DNA of 64,000 nucleotides from Acidobacteriota bacterium (GTDB lineage Bacteria; Acidobacteriota; Blastocatellia; HR10): NCBI GenBank assembly GCA_030550025.1, contig JAUQQC010000004.1, positions 238,401 to 302,400 of the forward strand, read 5' to 3'. Shown piece by piece: positions 17,375 to 25,283 of this stretch (position 1 is its first letter; each line of letters starts with the position of its first letter). The notes under the pieces were generated by a model. It saw only the letters and a program-made list of their open reading frames with translations, ran no database searches and was not told where the DNA came from. The position numbers and the translations under genes were made by a program.

Positions 17375-18526
17375 ATGTGGGATCGCATTCGAGAGATGAT
17401 TCGGAAGGAGTGGCGGCAGGCGCTGCGCGAACCGCGGATGCGCATCCTGTTGTTCTTGCCGCCGGTGATTCAGCTGACGATCTTCGGCTATGCCGTCAAT
17501 TTGGATGTGGAGCGCGCGCCGATCGCGTGGATGGATGGAGACCGAACGCCGGCCAGCCGCGCTCTGCGTGCGGCGTTCGAGGGTTCACCGCATTTTCGTG
17601 TGGTCGCCGCGCCTGCGCGGGAGGAAGAGGGGCGCGAGCTTTTGGATCGCGGGCGCGTCCTCATGCTCGTGCGCGTGTTGCCGGGCTTCGCTGAGCAGGT
17701 GAAGCGAGGCGAGACGGCCGCCGTGCAGATCCTCATCGAGGGGACGAACTCGAACACCGCCTCCATTCTCTCCACCTACGCGACGCGCGTCGTCCTTCGC
17801 TATGCCGACGAAGTGATGGCCAAGCGCGAGCGACGTGCGCTGAAGGCGCTCGCCTTCGAGCGCGACGCGCCGATCGCCGTCCCCGAGCTGGACGTGCGGA
17901 CGCGCATCTGGTTCAATCCCGATCTTCGCAGCCGGAACTATTTCGTCCCCGGCGTTCTGGTCAACATCGTCGCGATCGTCACGTTGATCCTCACGGCGAT
18001 GGCCATCGTGCGCGAGCGCGAGTTGGGGACGATGGAGCAACTCCTGGTGACGCCCATTCGCCCGGTCGAATTCGTCCTCGGGAAGACCGTGCCGTTCGCC
18101 CTCATTGGTCTTGTGGATGTCCTGCTGGTGACGAGTGCGGCGCTGCTCATTTTTCGCGTCCCGTTTCGAGGGAGCGTCCTCGTCCTCCTGTTCAGCGCGA
18201 TCCTCTTCGTCTTGACGACGCTCGGCGTGGGCGTCTTCCTCTCGACGATCTCTCGGACGCAGCAGCAGGCGATGCTCGCCTCGTTCTTCTTCTTCATGCC
18301 GGCCTTCACGTTGAGCGGATTCGCCTTCCCGATTCGGAATATGCCCGTGCCCGTGCAATATCTCACGTATGCGAATCCCGTGCGGTATTTCCTGGAGATC
18401 GTGCGAGGGGTGTTTTTGAAGGGGACGGGGATCGCCGTCCTCTGGCCGCAGATGGTGGCGTTGCTGCTGTTTGGCGTGACCGTCTTCGGCATGAGCATCT
18501 GGCGCTTCCAGCGGCGGCTGGAATGA
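17375..18526 (+). CDS. ABC-2 type permease (YbhS/YbhR-like), second
   Basis: Paralogue of the preceding permease with the same layout: N-terminal helix FLPPVIQLTIFGYAVNLDV, periplasmic domain with TNSNTAS as in its partner (SDSNTAS), then a C-terminal membrane domain with ELGTMEQLLVTPIRP and PVPVQYLTYANPVRYFLEIVRGVFLKG. It ends the five-gene pump operon and converges on the gamma-glutamyltransferase gene with 50 bases between. Substrate is unknown; the family includes drug and cation exporters. Confidence 0.92.
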   Translation: MWDRIREMIRKEWRQALREPRMRILLFLPPVIQLTIFGYAVNLDVERAPIAWMDGDRTPASRALRAAFEGSPHFRVVAAPAREEEGRELLDRGRVLMLVRVLPGFAEQVKRGETAAVQILIEGTNSNTASILSTYATRVVLRYADEVMAKRERRALKALAFERDAPIAVPELDVRTRIWFNPDLRSRNYFVPGVLVNIVAIVTLILTAMAIVRERELGTMEQLLVTPIRPVEFVLGKTVPFALIGLVDVLLVTSAALLIFRVPFRGSVLVLLFSAILFVLTTLGVGVFLSTISRTQQQAMLASFFFFMPAFTLSGFAFPIRNMPVPVQYLTYANPVRYFLEIVRGVFLKGTGIAVLWPQMVALLLFGVTVFGMSIWRFQRRLE

Positions 18527-18576
18527 GCCCCTCCGATTCGGAGGGCGTGGCGTTTGCGTGAGCGCCGCGCGCGGCG

Positions 18577-20286
18577 TCACAGCCACGGTTCCGGAACGGC
18601 GGCGCCGTCTTTCCGCGGATCGGAAGCTCCGAAGTTCACTCCGGTCGCGACATCCCGCGCGACGGCCTGTCCGCCCCCCATTTGCGAGGAATACGCACCG
18701 CGCACCTGAAGTTGATGGCCGAGAGCCTGAAGCTCCGCGCGCACGCGTTCGGGAATGCGCGCTTCGATCTGCACATCGCAGCCGCCGAAGGTCCGTTTGG
18801 TGAAGCGCGCGGCTTCGAGCGCTTCTTGGAGGTTCATCCCGTGATCCACGATGTGGGAGACGAACTGCGCGTGCGCCTGCGCTTGATTCCACCCGCCCAT
18901 GATGCCGAAGGCGATGCGCATGCTCCCTCGTTCCATGAAGGCGGGGATGATCGTGTGCAGCGGGCGTTTCCTCGGCGCCAGGGCGTTCGGATGCGTCGGA
19001 TCGAAGCTGAAGAGCGCACCGCGATTCTGCAGCGCGAAGCCCGTCCTCTCGGCGACGAGTCCGGATCCGAAGCTCTCGTAGTTGCTCTGAATGAGGGAGA
19101 CCATGTTCCCCTCCCGATCCACGACGCTCAGGTACACGGTCTCATCCCCAGCGTCCATCGGTTCCCCCGGTTCGACCTCGCAATGCGCTTTCGTGGGGTC
19201 AATGTGGCGAGCGCGCTCGCGCGCATATTCTTTCGAGAGAAGACCGGAGACGGGGACGCGGGCGAATCGCGGATCGGCGACGTAGCGGATCAGATCCGCG
19301 TAGGCGAGTTTCTTCGCCTCGATCATGACGTGTAGCGCGCGCGCCGAATGATGTCCGAATTCCCCCAGAGGGAATTGCTCCATGATGTTCAGCATGATCA
19401 AGGCGGCGATGCCTTGCCCGTTAGGCGGAAGCTCGTAGACGGTCCAGCCGCGGTACGTCGTCCAGATCGGCTCGACCCATTCGCTGGAGAACTCCGCGAG
19501 ATCAGCGGCCGTCATCGTCCCCCCATATCGTCGAAGGGTGTCCAGCAGGCGTCGGGCGATCTCGCCCTTGTAGAACGCGTCGGGACCATGCGCGGCGATC
19601 TGCCGATAGCTCCACGCGAGGTCGGGATTGCGAAAGACCTCGCCGACGCGCGGCGCGCGGCCTTCGGGCAAATACGTCCGCGCGGAGGATTCGTTTTGGC
19701 GCAACAGGCGCTCGTTGGCCGCCCAAAGCGCGGCGACCAGCTCCGTGATCGGGACGCCTTCCTCCGCATAGCGGATCGCCGCGGCGAAAAGGTCGGACCA
19801 TTTCATGCGTCCGAAGCGCGCGTGCAGCTTCGCCCATCCGTCTACGGCTCCCGGGACCGTCACCGTATGGACACCACGCTGGGGGATCGTCGTATGCCCT
19901 TGGCGTTTGAGGTATTCGATCGTCAATCCCGACGGCGCCCACCCGCTGGCATTCAGTCCGTGAAGCCGACCGGTTCGCGCATCGTAGACGAGCGCGAACA
20001 GATCGCCCCCGATCCCATTGCTCATCGGAGCGACCAATCCCATCACGGCGTTGGCGGCGATCGCGGCATCTACGGCATGCCCTCCGCGTGCCAAGATCAC
20101 CGCGCCCACTTGCGATGCCAGCGGGTGTTCGCTCGCGACGATGCCGTGGCGCGAGATCACCATCGAACGCGCCTGCCACCGATCCTGGGCCGCGATGCCG
20201 GATTCCCGCGGCTTCCCAGCGAAAAAGGGCATCACCATCAGAACGCCCAGCGAGAATGCGCTCATCACTGCCGTGCGCCTCATCAT
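18577..20286 (-). CDS. Gamma-glutamyltransferase family Ntn-hydrolase
   Basis: Predicted periplasmic or exported enzyme that would cleave gamma-glutamyl bonds (glutathione type). It has a basic N-terminus with a hydrophobic stretch (MSAFSLGVLMVMPFFAG) and then the large-subunit hallmarks: EHPLASQVGAVILARGGHAVDAAIAAN, SNGIGGDLFALVYD, and VPGAVDGW. Autocleavage would occur before the Thr of ETVYLSVVDREGN, which aligns with the catalytic Thr391 of the E. coli enzyme. The glycine-rich MGGWNQAQAHAQFVSHIVDHG region is also present. At 569 residues it is full length. The start follows GGAGGGTAAGG. Substrate specificity within the superfamily is not resolved. Confidence 0.93.
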   Translation of the reverse strand: MMRRTAVMSAFSLGVLMVMPFFAGKPRESGIAAQDRWQARSMVISRHGIVASEHPLASQVGAVILARGGHAVDAAIAANAVMGLVAPMSNGIGGDLFALVYDARTGRLHGLNASGWAPSGLTIEYLKRQGHTTIPQRGVHTVTVPGAVDGWAKLHARFGRMKWSDLFAAAIRYAEEGVPITELVAALWAANERLLRQNESSARTYLPEGRAPRVGEVFRNPDLAWSYRQIAAHGPDAFYKGEIARRLLDTLRRYGGTMTAADLAEFSSEWVEPIWTTYRGWTVYELPPNGQGIAALIMLNIMEQFPLGEFGHHSARALHVMIEAKKLAYADLIRYVADPRFARVPVSGLLSKEYARERARHIDPTKAHCEVEPGEPMDAGDETVYLSVVDREGNMVSLIQSNYESFGSGLVAERTGFALQNRGALFSFDPTHPNALAPRKRPLHTIIPAFMERGSMRIAFGIMGGWNQAQAHAQFVSHIVDHGMNLQEALEAARFTKRTFGGCDVQIEARIPERVRAELQALGHQLQVRGAYSSQMGGGQAVARDVATGVNFGASDPRKDGAAVPEPWL

Positions 20287-20310
20287 CCTTACCCTCCTTC
20301 GTCGCGGCCA

Positions 20311-20339
20311 ATTGTAGGCTGAGGGACGTTTCAGAGCAA
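20311..20339 (-). promoter_or_regulatory. Putative promoter of the gamma-glutamyltransferase gene
   Basis: On the minus strand TTGCTC (20339-20334) and TACAAT (20316-20311, 5/6) are 17 bases apart. Initiation near 20304 would give a short leader of about 18 bases carrying the GGAGGG site. Confidence 0.5.
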
Positions 20340-20445
20340 CCGAGGAGAGCGTCCGCGCGCGGAGCCGTGGCGGATCGCACCGAGCGCCTCGTCCTCGTAC
20401 GGGGTTTTCGGTTCACTCGAAAGCCGCTCGGACGCAATACTCCCG

Positions 20446-22161
20446 TCACTCGCCGAGGAGCATCTTCAACTCTTCCACGCGGCGGCTGATCTCGGTCGGG
20501 GAGAGGTGTCGGTATTTCGGTGGGATCATCTCGCGCGAAGTCGCCTCCAGGATCGCTACGAGCGTTTGATATTCCAGGGCCAGCTCGTCGCGTGCCGGGA
20601 TGAATTCGCGGGCGACGCGCTCGAGGTCTTCGGGGAGGATGACGTCCCGCTGCGCTTGTCGAGCCAAGCGGCGCGCGCGAATGAGCATGGATTCGATGTC
20701 GGCGCCGGAGAGTTCCTGCGGATGGCGAGTGATGGGCGACCAGTCTTCGATCGCGTGTTGAATCTTGTTCTTCCGCAACATGGCGTGAACGATCTCCAGT
20801 CGTTCCTCCTCGCCTTGCGGATAGAAGAGCGAGATATGTTCTTCGCACCGACCCTGTCGCTTCACATCGATGGGGAGCAGGTCCGGGCGACACGTCATGA
20901 GGATCCAGAGGATGCGCCCACGATTTCGCGTATCCCCCATCGCGCTCGCGATCCGAGAGAAGACGCGGGCGCTCACGCCGCTGTCTCCTTCAGCGCGACG
21001 CGTCCCCAAGGCGGCATCGGCCTCATCAATGAGCACGACGATCGGCGCCAGCGTCTGCAGCAGGCTGAGGATCTTCTCCAGGTTCGCCTCAGTCGAGCCC
21101 ACCCACTTCTCTCGAAAGTTCTTGAACTCGACGACGTTCAACCCGCAATCTTTCGCGAAGCATTCGGCCAGGAAGGTCTTCCCCGTCCCGACGGGACCGC
21201 AGATGAGGATGCCCATCGGGGCTTCCTCCCACCGGCCTTGCCGGATCGTTTCGGCGATGCTGCGGAGGAAGTCTTTGGCGCTCTTCATCCCGCCGACGCT
21301 CTCCAGTCCATGTTCGGGCGTCACGAATTCGATGAGTCCGAAGCATTCGCTCTCGATGATCTCTTTCTTCTTCAATCGAACGGCCTCAAAGGTCAATCCG
21401 CGCGGATCCAATTGCGCGCTCCGCAAGAGTGCGTTCAGGTGGACGCAATTCAATCCCGACGTGAGCTGCGCGAGCTGGCGCTCGTCCATCTCCATCTTCA
21501 CGTGGGGATGGCGCGCGCAGAAGTGGCGGATGAAGTCGAAGCGCTCGGCCTCATCGGGATAGGGGATTTCGATCGTCACCAGGCGCGAATTCTGCCGAAG
21601 GCGCGCGTTGACATCAGCGAGGCTCTCGGCGATGAGGATGACGATGTTGTCCGAATGCAGCAGGCGCGAGCTGGTGATCCAACGTTGCAGCGTGACGAGC
21701 GTGTTTCGATCCTCCCCACTCAGGTATCCGATCTCCCCGGCTGGAACCAACGTCTCCAAGAAGGTCAGGACGACGGCGACCTGATCGCCGTGAAAGAGAT
21801 AGCGCTCGATGAGCGGGAGAGCGCGACTCGGCTCTCGCGGGAGCGCTCGCGTGGCCTCGCGGCTGAGGAGCGGATCGGCCACGCGCGCATGGGCGAGGAA
21901 TTGGCGTTCCGCCTCCGAGGAGCCGAAGGTGATCCCCGCGCTCCGGTTATAGAAGACGACGTTCTTGTTCCCGAGCAGCTTCCGCTGCAGGAACGTGAGC
22001 AGATCCACATATTGGCCGTTCGCCGGGACGAGGTCGTAGATGTTGTGATGGATGAGGAAGTGGCTCGCTTCGCCGGCGTAATACTTTCGCACCAGTTCGC
22101 CCGCCCAGCGCGGCAGGCGCGCGATCTCATCCAGCGAGAGGAACGGCTTCGGGCGCGACAT
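20446..22161 (-). CDS. Tandem AAA-type ATPase in a PspA locus
   Basis: Cytoplasmic ATPase of 571 residues. The N-terminal half looks like a degenerate AAA module without a P-loop (VVLTFLETL, NIVILIAESL, then an ENFDFIR-like helical lid); the C-terminal module is intact with Walker A GPVGTGKT near residue 324, Walker B VVLIDEADAAL near 374 and an arginine-finger region RQGRCEEH. The ORF track starts at 22203, but that extension overlaps the upstream gene; ATG 22161 lies just after its stop. It is the last of three co-oriented genes with PspA and a coiled-coil membrane protein, suggesting a remodelling ATPase for PspA-type membrane assemblies. Classical sigma-54 features (GAFTGA) are absent, so it is not PspF. 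Confidence 0.8.
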   Translation of the reverse strand: MSRPKPFLSLDEIARLPRWAGELVRKYYAGEASHFLIHHNIYDLVPANGQYVDLLTFLQRKLLGNKNVVFYNRSAGITFGSSEAERQFLAHARVADPLLSREATRALPREPSRALPLIERYLFHGDQVAVVLTFLETLVPAGEIGYLSGEDRNTLVTLQRWITSSRLLHSDNIVILIAESLADVNARLRQNSRLVTIEIPYPDEAERFDFIRHFCARHPHVKMEMDERQLAQLTSGLNCVHLNALLRSAQLDPRGLTFEAVRLKKKEIIESECFGLIEFVTPEHGLESVGGMKSAKDFLRSIAETIRQGRWEEAPMGILICGPVGTGKTFLAECFAKDCGLNVVEFKNFREKWVGSTEANLEKILSLLQTLAPIVVLIDEADAALGTRRAEGDSGVSARVFSRIASAMGDTRNRGRILWILMTCRPDLLPIDVKRQGRCEEHISLFYPQGEEERLEIVHAMLRKNKIQHAIEDWSPITRHPQELSGADIESMLIRARRLARQAQRDVILPEDLERVAREFIPARDELALEYQTLVAILEATSREMIPPKYRHLSPTEISRRVEELKMLLGE

Positions 22162-22165
22162 AACG

Positions 22166-22984
22166 CTATTGGCGTTCGGACGCCAGCGGCGGCGCTTGCT
22201 CACGCTCCAGGGCCTCTAGGGCGCTCATGATCGGCGCCGTCTCCTCTAGGACCGAGCGCGTCATCTCGATGCTGGAGAGCACCGATTCGAAATCGAGCGC
22301 CGCGATGCTCTCGACCGAGGACATCGTCATGACCTTGTCGTTGACCAGCCCGAAGAAGTTCTCGATCGTCTGAAGCTGCGCTTCGAGCAGCTTCGTGGCC
22401 CGTTCGATGCTCTCATATTCGGCCAGGCGCGCGCGCAGGATGTTCAAGTTGTTTTCGATCACCTTGCGGGTCTTCTCATCGGCGGAAGCCAACTGCCGTT
22501 CCGCTTGCGCGATCTGATTCACGATGGCTTGACGATTGAACGCTCGAAGGTGCGTCTTGCAGCGGCGGTAGAGGTCGAGGAAATCCACGAAACGTTCCCA
22601 CATGGCGTCGAGCGTGCGAATATCGGCGGGCACATCCTTGGAGCGGGTGAAGCGCATGTAGTTGGCGTAGATCTGCTTCTTCAACCAGCGGAGGTATTCG
22701 ACGGCCTCTCGCTCGCGCGGGCCGAAGGACTTGATCAGCTCTTCGCGAGCCCGCTGGCGTTCCAAGGCCGCGCGCTGCCGCTGCCGGCGTTCCACCAGAC
22801 GTTGATACGCCGTCGTCGCCGGTACCGTCATCAAGTAGAGGACCTCGGCCACGGCGCCGCCGAGCAAGATGATGTGCTCCAGAGGCGGTGGGGCGTACAC
22901 GGCGGCGGCGAGCACGCCGACGATCGCCCAGAGATTCATCGGCTCTTTGAGCGCTTCCCAGACGTAAGCGATTTTCCTCGGCAT
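22166..22984 (-). CDS. Coiled-coil membrane protein of the PspA locus
   Basis: Uncharacterised 272-residue protein. Two hydrophobic segments near the N-terminus (about residues 18-36 and 38-58, LWAIVGVLAAAVYAPPP and HIILLGGAVAEVLYLMTVP) are followed by a long, charged, Arg/Glu/Gln-rich helical region with heptad character. Topology suggests an inner-membrane anchor with a cytoplasmic coiled coil that could touch PspA. The gene lies between pspA-like (124 bases upstream) and the AAA ATPase (4 bases downstream). I recognise no family; function is inferred only from the neighbourhood. Confidence 0.75.
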   Translation of the reverse strand: MPRKIAYVWEALKEPMNLWAIVGVLAAAVYAPPPLEHIILLGGAVAEVLYLMTVPATTAYQRLVERRQRQRAALERQRAREELIKSFGPREREAVEYLRWLKKQIYANYMRFTRSKDVPADIRTLDAMWERFVDFLDLYRRCKTHLRAFNRQAIVNQIAQAERQLASADEKTRKVIENNLNILRARLAEYESIERATKLLEAQLQTIENFFGLVNDKVMTMSSVESIAALDFESVLSSIEMTRSVLEETAPIMSALEALEREQAPPLASERQ

Positions 22985-23108
22985 CGTGAAATCCCCAGTA
23001 CGTCTTCACAGCGCCAAGCGCGGCGAAGCTTTCGGCCATCCCTCGAGGCATCCAGGGACGGCCCAAACAGAGGGAGAACGACGCGCGTGGCGATTCGTTG
23101 GACTCGGT

Positions 23109-23876
23109 TCATCCTTCAGTGGTCTTCAGCGGCTCAGAACGCGTCGCTTCCTCCTCAGCCGGTCCGAGCGTCTTCTCCGGGAGCGCGGCCGTCTCTGGAG
23201 CCGGTGCTTCGGGCAGCAAGCCCATCTGCCGCTTGTAAGCGATCAACATGTCCTGGACCTGCATCGAGAGCGCTTCCTTCTCGATCTCGGCGATCTGGCT
23301 CTCGACACCCGTCGCGGCCAGCTCCATCTTCGCCTCGGCGGCGGCAGCGCGCCGCGCGACTTTCTCCCGCATCTCCTCGAACGTCCCCGCTTCATCGCCG
23401 AGCTGAAAGCTCGCCATCGTCTGCGCCAGTTGCTCCTGAATGCGGGCGCGGCGATGCTCGGCGATCAATTGCATGGCTTCTTGCTGCCGTTTCTTGAGCT
23501 GTAGGATGTAGTTGTCGCGGAAGCGGATCGCTTGCTCCGAGGCGCGGCGGGCGGCCTCCAATTGCTGACGCGAACGCTCCAGGGCGACCTGTTTCTCCTG
23601 CAGCGCGCTAATGAAAGCCGTCGCCAGATCATCCCGCCCCTGCTTGATGGCGGCGCGGATCTTGGCATCGAACTCGGTGATCTCTCGCTCCAAGGTTGCG
23701 ACCTCCTTCTCCAGAAGCTTTTGCGTGGCCATGACCTGGGCGACGTTCTCGTTCATCTGAGGGAGCTTATCGCGCATATCGCGAATAACTTGCTGCAGGA
23801 TCAGCTCCGGATCCTCCGCCCGTTCGATGAGCCCTCCGAAGATGGCTCGTAAGAGCCGCTTGAGTCGTTGCCACAT
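23109..23876 (-). CDS. PspA/IM30 (VIPP1) family protein
   Basis: ESCRT-III-like membrane-binding coiled-coil protein used in envelope stress and membrane maintenance. The N-terminus WQRLKRLLRAIFGGLIERAEDPELILQQ is the PspA amphipathic helix plus the conserved EDPE motif; the rest is almost wholly helical with long coiled coils, and the C-terminal ~35 residues are Pro/Glu-rich. The track start at 23957 adds 27 non-family residues; the ATG at 23876 follows GAAGGAGGCAGAAGCGAC and gives 255 residues. It heads a three-gene leftward unit with a membrane coiled-coil protein and an AAA ATPase. Confidence 0.93.
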   Translation of the reverse strand: MWQRLKRLLRAIFGGLIERAEDPELILQQVIRDMRDKLPQMNENVAQVMATQKLLEKEVATLEREITEFDAKIRAAIKQGRDDLATAFISALQEKQVALERSRQQLEAARRASEQAIRFRDNYILQLKKRQQEAMQLIAEHRRARIQEQLAQTMASFQLGDEAGTFEEMREKVARRAAAAEAKMELAATGVESQIAEIEKEALSMQVQDMLIAYKRQMGLLPEAPAPETAALPEKTLGPAEEEATRSEPLKTTEG

Positions 23877-24032
23877 TGTCGCTTCTGCCTCCTTCAGGCT
23901 TCGCGGGCCTCGTATACGGAGACCCTTCGATCCGTCATACGATGGACTTGCCAGCATAGTTTACCACAAAGCGAGCGGCGGGAGTATCTGAGAGGGCCGC
24001 GAGCGCATGGGCCAGCGCAGGAGGGGGAGGCG

Positions 24033-24060
24033 TTGACGAAGAGATCGAACCGGTGATACG
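24033..24060 (+). promoter_or_regulatory. Putative promoter of the beta-lactamase-like gene
   Basis: TTGACG (5/6) at 24033 and GATACG (3/6) at 24055 are 16 bases apart, 48 bases before the chosen ATG. Confidence 0.4.
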
Positions 24061-24107
24061 CTCCTCCTACGCGGAGAGCCATCGGATGGGGAGAGGTGGG
24101 GGACGTC

Positions 24108-25049
24108 ATGCGGAGACGTGCTTGCAGGGGCTCTTGCTGGAAGCCCGCGGCACTGGTGCTGGTCGCGGTGGCTTTCGTCCCGGCGCTCTCTTTCGGTCAG
24201 GCGGAGGTGCGTGCGCGCCTTGAAGAGGTGATCGCCGCCAGCGGCGCGGAGGCCGTCGCCGTCGCCTATTTCGATCCCGCGACTGGGGAGGAGCTGCTCC
24301 TTCGTGCGGATGAACCGTTCCATGCGGCGAGCACGATGAAGGTGGCGGTGATGATGGAAGTCTTTCGACACGCACAGGAGGGGCGACTCTCTCTCGAGGA
24401 TCGCCTCGTTATCAAGAACGAATTCCGAAGCCTCGCCGATGGCAGCGTCTTCACCCTTACGGCAGAGAGCGATTCCGATCCCGCGCTCTACGAGAAGATC
24501 GGGCACGCGGTGACGATTCGCGAGCTAGTGCGCGCCATGATTGTACGGAGCAGCAATCTGGCGACGAACCTGCTCATCGAGCGGGTCACGGCCGCGCGCG
24601 TGCAGGAGTTGATGGAGGCGATCGGCGCTTCGGGGATGCGCGTCTTGCGCGGCGTGGAGGATCGCCGGGCGTTTGAGCGCGGGCTCAATAACACGACGAC
24701 GGCGCGCGCGCTGCTGGTGATCTTCCGGCACCTTGCCGAAGGGCGTATCCTCTCGCGCGAGAGCTGCGAGGAGATGGTCCGGATTCTGCTCGATCAGGAA
24801 TTCAACGATGGCATCCCGGCTGGTCTGCCCGCGGGCGTGCGCGTGGCGCATAAGACGGGAGCGATCTCTCGAATCGCGCACGATGCGGGGATCGTCTATC
24901 TGCCAGTCGGTCCGCCCTATGTGCTCGTCGTGCTCACGCGCGGGGTGGCCGAGGAGCCACGCGCTAATCGGCTCATCGCCGAGATCTCGCGACTCTTGTA
25001 CGAACATACCCTCAAACGGCGGGCCGAACGCACTCCTCAGCGGAACTGA
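24108..25049 (+). CDS. Class A beta-lactamase-like serine hydrolase
   Basis: Secreted serine hydrolase of the PBP/beta-lactamase fold, 313 residues. A signal peptide (PAALVLVAVAFVPALSFGQ) precedes the SxxK motif STMK, an SSN triad in the place of SDN (RSSNLATNLL), an omega-loop-like GVEDRRAFE with a Glu, and HKTGAI for the KTG box. ATG 24108 follows GGGAGAGGTGGGGG and is preferred to GTG 24096. This set is shared by true class A beta-lactamases and by related transpeptidase- or esterase-like proteins common in environmental genomes, so resistance function is not proven. It stands alone, divergent from the PspA locus. Confidence 0.85.
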   Translation: MRRRACRGSCWKPAALVLVAVAFVPALSFGQAEVRARLEEVIAASGAEAVAVAYFDPATGEELLLRADEPFHAASTMKVAVMMEVFRHAQEGRLSLEDRLVIKNEFRSLADGSVFTLTAESDSDPALYEKIGHAVTIRELVRAMIVRSSNLATNLLIERVTAARVQELMEAIGASGMRVLRGVEDRRAFERGLNNTTTARALLVIFRHLAEGRILSRESCEEMVRILLDQEFNDGIPAGLPAGVRVAHKTGAISRIAHDAGIVYLPVGPPYVLVVLTRGVAEEPRANRLIAEISRLLYEHTLKRRAERTPQRN

Positions 25050-25283
25050 AGCGTCCCTTCTTGTCGAGACCTCATGATCCCCAAGCGGGCGCGATTCGCT
25101 CTGTGAAAGTCCGCTCGTCCTAGTAGAGACATCGCGCGTCGCTTGCCCCCTGGCGAAGCGAATTCCGAAAAAATTCGCCTTAATTTTGTTCCATTTCACC
25201 TTCAGATCGTTCAAGACAGCACCGCGAGCACGAGATAAGCTTGATAAAGCAGGAGGTCAAGACCAAACGACGGGGGGACGACC

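Noticed and set aside
20506-22230. 574-codon plus-strand ORF
   Set aside because: Antisense of the AAA ATPase gene; no recognisable domains and the opposite strand has clear Walker motifs.
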